Assembly (NCBI GenBank): GCA_964403525.1
Contig: CAYOGE010000013.1
Coordinates: forward strand, 16,310 to 80,309
DNA: 64,000 nucleotides
From: JAJTGZ01 sp964403525
Lineage (GTDB): Bacteria > Planctomycetota > Phycisphaerae > Phycisphaerales > UBA1924
Direction of reading: 5' to 3'
Under the pieces are notes generated by a model. It saw nothing but the letters and a program-made list of their open reading frames with translations. It searched no databases and had not been told where the DNA came from. Shown piece by piece: positions 56,961 through 64,000 of this stretch. Every line of letters starts with the position of its first letter. Positions within the stretch are counted from its first letter, which is position 1. A program made the position numbers and the translations under genes.

Positions 56961-59900
56961 GCCTGGCTGCTTGCCGCTGCTTCCGGCTCCCCGGATCGAC
57001 TTCTTGATCGCTTTCAGGTCCTTCGACATGGGGGGTGGCTTCATGCTCGGCTTCTTGGTCGAGACTTGCTGAGGCGCGGGCGGCGTTCCTCCACTCTTTC
57101 TGTCCTCTGTGTCTCTGAAGGGAAGGGCATGTCCAAGACCTGCCCGCTTCCGGTCTTCCGGCTCGGCTTGCGCTCCGCTCCCGTTCGCACGGCTCTGTGG
57201 TGAAGAGTCTTTGCCTTCTTCCGGCTCCGGGCTGAACCTGCGATTCAGGATCGTCAGCAGCGTGGGGCCTTCCAGCATGGCGGGGGAGGTGGGGCGGAGG
57301 TAGACCTCGGGGAGTTGGTTCGGGCCCTGCGGGGGGAGGATGGTGACTTGGCCGATGGAGGCGGAGGCGAGTGTTGAGTGCCGAGGGCCGAGGGCCGAGT
57401 CGCGGGCGGAAAGGCGAGAGGCATCCCCGAGCTTCCGCTCGGGGCTCGTGGGGGAGGAAAGGCGCGAGGCGTCCCCGAGCTGCCGCTCGGGGCTCGTCGA
57501 TGCAGGGGGGCTCGTTAATGCGGCGGCCGTGGCGGCCGGGTCACTGGTGCGGAAGATGATGTCGGGGTCGCGGATGAAGATGAGGCGGACGCCGGCGGCA
57601 CGCGCGCCGGTGCGGAGCTGGGCGAGTTGCAGGAGGCGCTGCGTCGGCTCGGGGAGGTCGCCGTAGGCGGCGATGAGGTCGGCGCGGACCTTGCCGAGTT
57701 CCTCGGCGTTGGCGGCGAGGGCGATGCGGCGGTAGGCCTCCAGGCGCCGCATGTCGCTGGGGATGTAGGGCTTGGGGATGCTGCCGCCCCCCCCGACGCC
57801 GATCTCGATAGAACATTCGCTGGGGATGGCGATGGACTCGTTCTTGAGACCCTTGACGGCGCGCTCCAGGAGCTGGCAGTACATGTCGTAGCCGACGGCG
57901 GCGATGTGGCCGCTCTGCTCGGGGCCGAGGATGTTGCCCGCGCCGCGGATCTCAAGGTCTCGCATCGCGATCTTGAAGCCGGCGCCGAGCATGGAGAACT
58001 GCTCCAGGGCCTTGAGGCGCTGCTTGGCCTTCTCGCGCAGGGGCCGGTTGTCGGGAAGGAGGAGGTAGCAGTAGCCGCGGTGTTTGCTGCGGCCGACGCG
58101 GCCGCGGAGCTGGTGGAGGTCGGCGAGGCCGAAGCGGTCGGCATCCTCGATGATCATGGTGTTGGCGGTGGGGATGTCGATGCCGCTCTCGATGATGGTG
58201 GTGGAGACGAGGATGTCCGCCTGGGGTGGGCGGGTCATGAACTTGTGCATGACCTCTTCGAGCTCGTGGGGGGGCATCTGGCCGTGGCCGACGACGATGC
58301 GGGCGTTGGGTGCGAGCTTCTGCACGTCGTCGGCGACGGAGTGGATGTCGTGGACGCGGTTGTGGACGTAGAAGACCTGGCCGTCGCGCGTGAGCTCGCG
58401 CTCGATGATCTGCTTGAGGCGCGCGGGGTTCTGCGGGATGACCTCGGTGACGACGGCGCGGCGGTCGACGGGGGCGGTGGTGAGGCTGGAGATGTCGCGG
58501 AGGCCCATCATGCCCATGTGGAGCGTGCGCGGGATGGGTGTGGCGCTGAGGGTGAGCACATCGGCCGTCATGCGGAGGGAGAGGAGCTTCTCCTTGTGCT
58601 CGACGCCGAAGCGCTGCTCTTCATCAACGATGACGAGGCCGAGGTTCTTGAAGATGACATCCTTCGAGAGCAGGCGGTGGGTGCCGATGATGACATCGAC
58701 CTGTCCGAAGGCGAGGCGCTCGAGGACTTCTTTCACCTCAGCGTCGGTCTTGAAGCGGCTGATCGACTCGACCTTGAAGGGGTAGTCGGCGAAGCGGCCG
58801 CGGAAGGTGTGCTCGTGCTGCTCGGCGAGGACGGTGGTGGGGACGAGCACGGCGACCTGGCGGCCGTCTTCAGCGGCCTTGAAGGCGGCGCGGATGGCGA
58901 GTTCTGTTTTGCCGAAGCCGACATCGCCGCAGAGGAGGCGGTCCATCGGGCGCGGGCTGGTCATGTCGCGCTTGATCTCCTGCATGGCGGCGAGCTGGTC
59001 CTCGGTCTCATCCCAGGGGAATTCATCTTCGAAGGCCTTCTGCCACGCGGTGTCGGCGGGGAAGGCGTGGCCGGGGAGGGACTCGCGGGCGGCGCGGACG
59101 CGCAGCAGCTCGGCGGCGAGGTCACGGACGGACTCGGCGACGCGGGCCTTCTGGACTTTCCAGCGGTCGCCGCCGAGCTTGGAGAGGGTGGGGCCGGACT
59201 TCGGACGGCCTCGTTGACCTGGCTTGGCGGGTGAACCGCCGCCACCCCCGATGTACTTCTGGACAAGGTCAACCTTGACGGCGGGGACGTGGAGCTTGGC
59301 GCTGCCATCGAACTCGAGGGTGAGGTACTCCTGGAGCTGCTCGTCTTCCTTCGTGGCCGAGAGACCCTGCATGCGCTCGTTGATGGAGCGGTGCAGGTCG
59401 CGCGGTCGGAGCATGACGAGCCCGGTGAAGCGGGCGATGCCGTAGTCCTGGTGGACGACATAGTCGCCGATCTCCAGCTCGAGGAAGGTGTCCATCGCGC
59501 GGCCGGAGCGGAGGCGGACACGGCCTCTGCGGCGGCGGGCGGTGAAGCGGTGGAGGAGTTCGCTGTAGGGGAGGAAGAGCGTGGCGGTGCCAGCATCGCC
59601 CCAGACGAAGCCCGCGTGGAGGTACTGGACACGCGCGTCGATGAGGTCCTTGGCGGCGGGGGCGAACTCGGTGATGAGCTCGCGGAGGCGCTGGAGTTCG
59701 CCGTCGTTCTGGCAGAGGATGACGGGGTGGAGCTTCGGCACCTCCTGGCCATCAGCGGTGCCGGTTGCGAGCGCACCGAGCTCTGCGATGGCGATGGAGA
59801 CTTCGTGATCGAGCGGTGGAACCGGCGAGACGGGCAGCGAGAGCATGTGGTCGCCCCCCCTATCGCCGCTTGCGTACTGGCCGATGGAGGTGAGCTCGAT

Positions 59901-60848
59901 GACGCCCGCTGAGTGCTCCTGCAGGGCCTTGAAGACGGCGGGCGGGCCGGAGATGCCGGCGCTGTTGATGAGCCGCTCGTAGTAGCCGCGGCCCTGCTCG
60001 GTGAGCTCGAGCACTTCGTTGAGGATGACCAGCGATGATTTGGGGATGAGCGTGGCGGGGTTGACGGTGCCGGCATCGGACTGGATCGAGCCGGGGTCTG
60101 CGCAGACCAGCTGCGCGGACTTGACGGCGCGGTCGGCGGCCATGGTGCGCAGGTCGACCTCGACGATCTTCTCAATCTCGTCACCGAAGAAGTCGAGGCG
60201 GATGGGGACGCCGCCGAGCGACGCTTCGCCGGCGTCGGCGCTGGAGGCGGCGGGGTCGCCGGGAGGGAAGATGTCGACGATGCCGCCTCGCGTAGCAAAC
60301 TGGCCGGGTTCGTCGATGCTGTCGGCGCGCGTGTAGCCGGCGGTGTCGAGCCAGCGGACGAGCCCGGCGGGTCCACCGGGGATGGACTCGCCGACGGAGA
60401 CGGTGCGGAGGAGGCGGCCGATGGACGCGAGGCTTGGCACGCCCTGCATGAGGGCGCTGATGGTGGTGACGAAGACGCGCGGCTGTTCAGACGGTTCGGC
60501 GGCCCAGTGCGTCAGCGTGCGGACGGTCATCAGGCGCTCGGCGAGGGCATCGAGCGAGACCGACGAGCTTCCCTCGCCGGGGATCGTTTCGAGTGCGGGG
60601 AGGTGCGTTGCGTTGATGCCCCCCCCGGCTGAGCAGAGCTCGTCGAAAGCTTCGTCGGCCTCGTCTGAGTGCGCAAAGACGAGCGTGACCGGGCGGGCCG
60701 CGATGCGGCTGAGTGCTGCGGCGAAGAAGGTGGGTGAAGAGCCGGCCGCGCCGAGCACAGCCGCCCGACGCCCGCCCTGCGCGCGCAATGCCCTCTCGGC
60801 GATCCTGCCGATGACGGGGTCGCGGGCGACAAGGCCTGTCAAATCCAC
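56955..60848 (-). CDS. mfd: Transcription-repair coupling factor Mfd
   Basis: 1297 residues (usually about 1150). UvrB-like N-terminus (THLPALETIPGEGSSSVSLD, then GQFATRGGIVDIFPPGDP), RNA polymerase-interacting CarD-like domain (EIGDYVVHQDYGIARFTGL), translocase core with Walker A GDVGFGKTE, IVDEEQRFGVEHKEKL, LSATPIPRTLHMGMMGLRD and QLRGRVGRSKHRGYCYL, and a C-terminal D7 region. Extra residues come from repeats: 1117-1159 between two D7 strands (SPERQLGD, SPERKLGD) and about 1216-1250 plus a Lys/Pro-rich tail. Start ATG at 60848. Confidence 0.96.
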   Translation of the reverse strand: MDLTGLVARDPVIGRIAERALRAQGGRRAAVLGAAGSSPTFFAAALSRIAARPVTLVFAHSDEADEAFDELCSAGGGINATHLPALETIPGEGSSSVSLDALAERLMTVRTLTHWAAEPSEQPRVFVTTISALMQGVPSLASIGRLLRTVSVGESIPGGPAGLVRWLDTAGYTRADSIDEPGQFATRGGIVDIFPPGDPAASSADAGEASLGGVPIRLDFFGDEIEKIVEVDLRTMAADRAVKSAQLVCADPGSIQSDAGTVNPATLIPKSSLVILNEVLELTEQGRGYYERLINSAGISGPPAVFKALQEHSAGVIELTSIGQYASGDRGGDHMLSLPVSPVPPLDHEVSIAIAELGALATGTADGQEVPKLHPVILCQNDGELQRLRELITEFAPAAKDLIDARVQYLHAGFVWGDAGTATLFLPYSELLHRFTARRRRGRVRLRSGRAMDTFLELEIGDYVVHQDYGIARFTGLVMLRPRDLHRSINERMQGLSATKEDEQLQEYLTLEFDGSAKLHVPAVKVDLVQKYIGGGGGSPAKPGQRGRPKSGPTLSKLGGDRWKVQKARVAESVRDLAAELLRVRAARESLPGHAFPADTAWQKAFEDEFPWDETEDQLAAMQEIKRDMTSPRPMDRLLCGDVGFGKTELAIRAAFKAAEDGRQVAVLVPTTVLAEQHEHTFRGRFADYPFKVESISRFKTDAEVKEVLERLAFGQVDVIIGTHRLLSKDVIFKNLGLVIVDEEQRFGVEHKEKLLSLRMTADVLTLSATPIPRTLHMGMMGLRDISSLTTAPVDRRAVVTEVIPQNPARLKQIIERELTRDGQVFYVHNRVHDIHSVADDVQKLAPNARIVVGHGQMPPHELEEVMHKFMTRPPQADILVSTTIIESGIDIPTANTMIIEDADRFGLADLHQLRGRVGRSKHRGYCYLLLPDNRPLREKAKQRLKALEQFSMLGAGFKIAMRDLEIRGAGNILGPEQSGHIAAVGYDMYCQLLERAVKGLKNESIAIPSECSIEIGVGGGGSIPKPYIPSDMRRLEAYRRIALAANAEELGKVRADLIAAYGDLPEPTQRLLQLAQLRTGARAAGVRLIFIRDPDIIFRTSDPAATAAALTSPPASTSPERQLGDASRLSSPTSPERKLGDASRLSARDSALGPRHSTLASASIGQVTILPPQGPNQLPEVYLRPTSPAMLEGPTLLTILNRRFSPEPEEGKDSSPQSRANGSGAQAEPEDRKRAGLGHALPFRDTEDRKSGGTPPAPQQVSTKKPSMKPPPMSKDLKAIKKSIRGAGSSGKQPGV
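57099..57204 (-). repeat. Diverged copy of the ~105-bp repeat inside mfd
   Basis: Reading leftward it starts TTCACCACAGAGCCGTGCGA, has GGGAGCGGAGCGCAAGCCGA and GCCGGAAGACCGG, and ends near CACAGAGGACAGAA. This is the same order of blocks as the copies at 36005 and 39921. It is translated in frame as part of the Mfd tail (SSPQSRANGSGAQAEPEDRK). Confidence 0.8.
57371..57500 (-). repeat. Heptamer array and duplicated palindrome inside mfd
   Basis: 57371-57405 is a 7-bp array (GTGTTGA, GTGCCGA, GGGCCGA, GGGCCGA, GTCGCGG). 57411-57452 and 57459-57500 are two copies, 48 bp apart, of a unit built on the palindrome CCCCGAGC...GCTCGGGG. All are translated without breaking the Mfd frame. Confidence 0.85.
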
Positions 60849-60875
60849 GGGGCAGGGTAGGCGGCGGGGCAGGTT

Positions 60876-61292
60876 CTACTGGGCATCGGGCTGCTTGACC
60901 GTGATGTGCGGGCGCAGTTTCTCGAGGGTCTTTGGGCCGATGCCCTTGACGCGGTCGAGCTGGTCGACCGTCGCGTACGGCCCGTGCTGGGTGCGGTCGG
61001 CGATGATGCGAGCGGCGAGGGCGGGCCCGATGCCCGGCAGGTGCTCAAGCTGCGCGGCGGTGGCGGTGTTGAGGTCGAGCAGGCTGCCGGCGGTCATCGG
61101 GGCTTGGGACGAATGGGCGTCGGAACTGGTGAGCGTTTGACCAGAGGAGGGCACGATCAGGGGTTGCGTGCGGTTGGTCAGGATGACCCATGCGACGGCG
61201 ATGATCGAGACAGAGCCGAGCACGGCGATGGCTCCCCACTTGGCCGCGGCGGCGAGTGGTTGGGGCGCGGCCTTTTCGGCTTCGGTGGGCAT
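60876..61292 (-). CDS. ComEA-like helix-hairpin-helix protein
   Basis: 138 residues. Membrane helix (WGAIAVLGSVSIIAVAWVIL, residues 19-38), a Ser/Thr-rich linker, then two helix-hairpin-helix motifs: LDLNTATAAQLEHLPGIGPA and LDRVKGIGPKTLEKLRPHI. This is the layout of the ComEA DNA receptor of natural transformation, in a short form. The ATG at 61292 shares TGATG with the stop of the upstream gene. With dprA and radA in the window it supports competence. Confidence 0.83.
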   Translation of the reverse strand: MPTEAEKAAPQPLAAAAKWGAIAVLGSVSIIAVAWVILTNRTQPLIVPSSGQTLTSSDAHSSQAPMTAGSLLDLNTATAAQLEHLPGIGPALAARIIADRTQHGPYATVDQLDRVKGIGPKTLEKLRPHITVKQPDAQ

Positions 61293-62926
61293 CAGTCGGT
61301 CCCGGGGAGCGTGGTCGACTTTGTGCGGAGGGCTTCGCGGAGTCTGGTGAGGGCGGCCATCGCGGGGCGCGGGTGCCCTTGGGCGTTGAGCAGGCCACCG
61401 CCGGCCATGCAGGGGGCGGGCCCGTCGGCGATCTCCTGCCAGCAGATGCTCTTGACGTACGGCTTGCCTGCGGCGAGGGCCATGGCGCGGGCGGCCCAGA
61501 GGCCCTGCTGCTCGGTCGACCACGGGCGTCGCCAACTTCCGGGCTCGAGCGCATCTTCGCCCATGGCGGTGATCGGCGCCGAGGGGGCGCCCAGCACGCT
61601 GATCGAGAGGGGCTTGTCGAGCTTGCCGTAGCGGTCGAGAAGAGCGCTGAGGGCCATCATGTCGCGGGTGCTGCGCCCGGGGAGGGGGACGCCCATCTGC
61701 ACCTTGAGGGCGACGGCGTCAAAGTCAACGCCGACCTGGTTGAGCAGCTCGCAGTAAACGGCGGGCGGGATCGATCGCGAGGCGCGTGCGCTGACCTCGG
61801 CGGTGTACTCGCCCCAGGGCTGGGCGATCTCGATCTGCACCTTGGCCGTTGGCTGCAGCTTGCGGACGATGAGGACGCAGACGCGCGTCAGGTCAACGGC
61901 CTGCTCGTAGGAGATCGCGAAGTTGCTGGCGACGTGCAGGCCGCTGCAGATGGTCCATGTGTGGACGGTGCGGCGGTAGCGTGTGACGACCTGCTTGACG
62001 TGCTCGATGACCACGTCGCGGAGCGTTTCGTAGTCGTGCTCCCAGATGTAAAGGAAGTCGGGCACGCCTCCCGCGTCGAAGTCGAGCACCGGCCCGGCGA
62101 CGACGGGGAGCTTGGCCTTGGTGACGGCCCACTCGATCCAGCGGTCGGTGCGGGCGAAGGAGTACTTGCCCTCGTTGGGCTCAAGCTCGGCCCAGCGCAT
62201 GGGGACGGAGATGAAGTCGGCGCAGTTGACGATCGCGTCGCAGACGGCTGGAGCGAAGACCGCGGGGCAGACGCCGACGCCGATCTGCGGGACCTCGGGC
62301 AGGATGACGCCCGCGCTCCCGGCGGCGCGCTTGCGTGCTTCCTGCGTCTCGTGGTCGGTGATCGCGTTGGGCGGCGGCGGCTTGCGGGCGAGCCGGTCGA
62401 GCTCGCCGTTGATGCGCCGGGCGTGCTGCAGCCGGGCGGAGAGGGCGGCGAGGGATTCGCCGGCCTCGATTGCGGCGACGAGGGCGTCGGTTGCGGCGCT
62501 CTCGGCCTCGCTTGAGTAGAGCCCGGCGCTGCCGGAGCGCCGCTGCACGACCAGCGCGTGGGTCCAGGCGCTGCGGGCGCGTTCGACGGCGAGCATCACC
62601 GGGTCGCTGGCGGGGAGGTCAAAGAGCGCCCACTCCTCCAGCTTGTTCAGCAGCAGCATCACCTGGTGTCGCGCCAGTTCGAGCGTGAGGAGATAGGGGG
62701 TCGGCCGCTCGGGCAGCAGGGTGGTGCGGAGGGTGAGCGTGCCGCCGGTGGGGGAGGGGAGCGGGTACTGGATCGCCAGCGAGCCCGCGCCCTCGACGCG
62801 CTTGACGGCCTCGATCACGGTGCCGTTGAGTGTGATCTCGGCCGGGAGCGCAAGGTCGTCGGGGCCGATCAGGTGTGCGTGCCTGGGCGTCCACTGTCCC
62901 GGGTTGTTGAATGCGAATCGGAGCAT
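61292..62926 (-). CDS. GH10-like protein without recognisable catalytic glutamates
   Basis: 544 residues, no signal peptide. A N-terminal beta domain (about residues 1-130) and helical linker precede a TIM-barrel region with the GH10 pattern VPMRWAELEPNEGKYSFART. Where GH10 xylanases have the acid/base Glu (WDVVNE) this has HTWTICSGLHVASNF, and at the nucleophile strand it has PLSISVLGAP instead of ITELD. I recall related proteins in planctomycetes annotated as endo-xylanases. Catalysis of that kind is doubtful. Coupled to the ComEA-like gene. Confidence 0.75.
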   Translation of the reverse strand: MLRFAFNNPGQWTPRHAHLIGPDDLALPAEITLNGTVIEAVKRVEGAGSLAIQYPLPSPTGGTLTLRTTLLPERPTPYLLTLELARHQVMLLLNKLEEWALFDLPASDPVMLAVERARSAWTHALVVQRRSGSAGLYSSEAESAATDALVAAIEAGESLAALSARLQHARRINGELDRLARKPPPPNAITDHETQEARKRAAGSAGVILPEVPQIGVGVCPAVFAPAVCDAIVNCADFISVPMRWAELEPNEGKYSFARTDRWIEWAVTKAKLPVVAGPVLDFDAGGVPDFLYIWEHDYETLRDVVIEHVKQVVTRYRRTVHTWTICSGLHVASNFAISYEQAVDLTRVCVLIVRKLQPTAKVQIEIAQPWGEYTAEVSARASRSIPPAVYCELLNQVGVDFDAVALKVQMGVPLPGRSTRDMMALSALLDRYGKLDKPLSISVLGAPSAPITAMGEDALEPGSWRRPWSTEQQGLWAARAMALAAGKPYVKSICWQEIADGPAPCMAGGGLLNAQGHPRPAMAALTRLREALRTKSTTLPGTD

Positions 62927-63002
62927 CGGTAGCGGCGGAGGGTAGCGTTGGCAGAGGCCGTGAGTAGGGGCGGTTTGCGCGTCTGCGACCTACCGTGAGC
63001 CA

Positions 63003-63971
63003 ATGAGCCCCGCCCCCCCTGCCTCACCCGTTGACGACACGAACACGCTGCCGCTGAAGCTGGTGCGGCGCGGCAAGGTGCGCGACGTGTACGAGCTTCC
63101 ACCGACACCGGCGAGCCCCGAGGGACGGCTGCTGCTGGTGGCCTCGGATCGGATCAGCGCGTTTGACGTGGTCATGCCTACGCCGATCACCGGCAAAGGT
63201 CGGGTGCTGACGGAGATGGCGGCGTTCTGGTTCGGGTTCATCAAGCAGCGCGAGATCTGCGAGACGCACTATTTATCGGGGAGCACCGCCGACCTTCCGG
63301 CGGGCGCTGGGCTGGAGCCGTTCAAGCCGTGGCTTGAGGGGCGGATCACCATCGGTCGCCGGTGCAGCGTGGTGCCGATCGAGTGCGTGGTGCGGGGGTA
63401 CCTGGAGGGGAGCGGCTGGAAGGAGTATCAGCAGAGCGGCGAGGTGTGCGGCGTGAGACTGCCCAAGGGGCTGCGCCAGTGCGACAGGCTGCCCGAGCCG
63501 ATCTTCACGCCCGCGACCAAGGAGGCGAGCGGGCACGATCAGAACATCAGCTTTGAGCGGGCGTGCGACATCGCGGGGATGGAAACGATGGGCGTGCTGC
63601 GGGAGGTCTCGCTGCGGATCTACAACGAGGCCGCGGCGCACGCGCTGGCGCGTGGGATCATCATCGCCGACACCAAGTTCGAGTTCGGGCTGCGGGCAGG
63701 CTCGGAGCAGCGTGTGGGGCGGGTGTGGGAGCCGCCGATCCTGATCGACGAGGCGCTGACGCCGGACTCGTCGCGGTTCTGGCCTGTTGACGGGTACCAG
63801 CCGGGCGCAGCGCAGAAGAGCTTCGACAAGCAGTTCCTTCGCGAGTACCTGGAAGGGCTGGCGTCTTCCGGGTCGTGGAACAAGGAAGCGCCCGGCCCGG
63901 TGCTGCCGCAGGCGATCGTGGACGGCACGCTGGCGAAGTACCGTGAGGCGCTCACGCGGCTGTGCTCGTGA
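63003..63971 (+). CDS. purC: Phosphoribosylaminoimidazole-succinocarboxamide synthase
   Basis: Joins CAIR and aspartate with ATP in purine synthesis. 322 residues. RRGKVRDVYELP (ATP loop), LLVASDRISAFDVVMPTPI, CVVRGYLEGSGWKEYQQSG, TPATKEASGHDQNIS, IIADTKFEFGL and DEALTPDSSRFWP are all SAICAR synthetase motifs. The length fits the longer bacterial/yeast form. Divergent from the GH10-like gene across 76 bp; ends 29 bp before the window edge. Confidence 0.97.
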   Translation: MSPAPPASPVDDTNTLPLKLVRRGKVRDVYELPPTPASPEGRLLLVASDRISAFDVVMPTPITGKGRVLTEMAAFWFGFIKQREICETHYLSGSTADLPAGAGLEPFKPWLEGRITIGRRCSVVPIECVVRGYLEGSGWKEYQQSGEVCGVRLPKGLRQCDRLPEPIFTPATKEASGHDQNISFERACDIAGMETMGVLREVSLRIYNEAAAHALARGIIIADTKFEFGLRAGSEQRVGRVWEPPILIDEALTPDSSRFWPVDGYQPGAAQKSFDKQFLREYLEGLASSGSWNKEAPGPVLPQAIVDGTLAKYREALTRLCS

Positions 63972-64000
63972 GGGCCAGGCGGGGGGGGGCGGGGGGGCGG

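Noticed and set aside
57627..59234. 535-codon frame antisense to mfd
   Set aside because: Shadow of the translocase core of mfd; no start signal or domain.

Overview
The window is high-GC DNA that most likely comes from a planctomycete of the Phycisphaerales type, probably from a metagenome-derived or draft assembly. The lineage signals are a 687-residue secreted protein ending in paired Asp/Asn-rich dockerin-like repeats, several membrane proteins ending in a CxxCGYxLxGL...CPECG zinc ribbon, an ECF sigma factor translationally coupled to a membrane Ser/Thr kinase, a fused aroD-aroE gene, and many dispersed short repeats. The draft status shows at 34441-34504, where a poly-C tract runs into ten N.

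1-26 kb is mostly ordinary housekeeping DNA. A leftward run carries prfA, two small membrane genes, a DUF418 gene, a BaiN-type flavoprotein and the bifunctional shikimate gene aroDE, which is cut by the window start. A rightward run carries an ABC ATPase and permease, a DUF4190 protein and a methyltransferase. Then come elbB, a PH-domain protein, pckA, tRNA-His, a periplasmic binding protein coupled to a hybrid histidine kinase, trmB, prkA, a GNAT enzyme, a thioesterase and radA. Genes are packed tightly and often share stop/start codons (GTGA, ATGA, TTGA).

26-35 kb holds small secreted or unknown proteins, the ECF sigma/Ser-Thr kinase pair (with an apparent one-base frameshift), a giant AsmA-like envelope protein broken by the assembly gap, and a LOG-family nucleosidase. 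36.0-38.3 kb is a decaying tandem array of small zinc-ribbon membrane genes. Its unit junctions, including start and stop codons, lie in a dispersed repeat with GGAT at exact 10-bp intervals. An imperfect inverted pair of about 105-bp repeats lies at 36.0 and 39.9 kb, and a diverged third copy is translated within mfd.

39-51 kb returns to core genes: uvrB, the dockerin-type secreted protein, tRNA-Ala, a nitroreductase, a multicopper oxidase, dprA and lexA (overlapped for 221 bp by an upstream reading frame), plus a GNAT enzyme and an Fn3-like protein. 51.5-56.8 kb is an accessory island: a long gene-poor stretch, a protein-kinase-like gene, a leftward chain of very small genes (42, 73, 85, 79 and 46 residues), an ImmA/IrrE peptidase with an XRE regulator, an operator-like cluster of palindromes, and a 21-bp tandem array of eight units. 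57-64 kb has mfd with repeat-derived coding insertions, a ComEA-like protein, a GH10-like protein without recognisable catalytic glutamates, and purC.

DNA repair and uptake genes (radA, uvrB, mfd, lexA, dprA, comEA-like) are well represented but dispersed. The strongest candidates for undescribed biology are the repeat family that supplies gene boundaries and coding sequence, the 52.4-56.8 kb small-gene island, and the binding-protein/hybrid-kinase pair.
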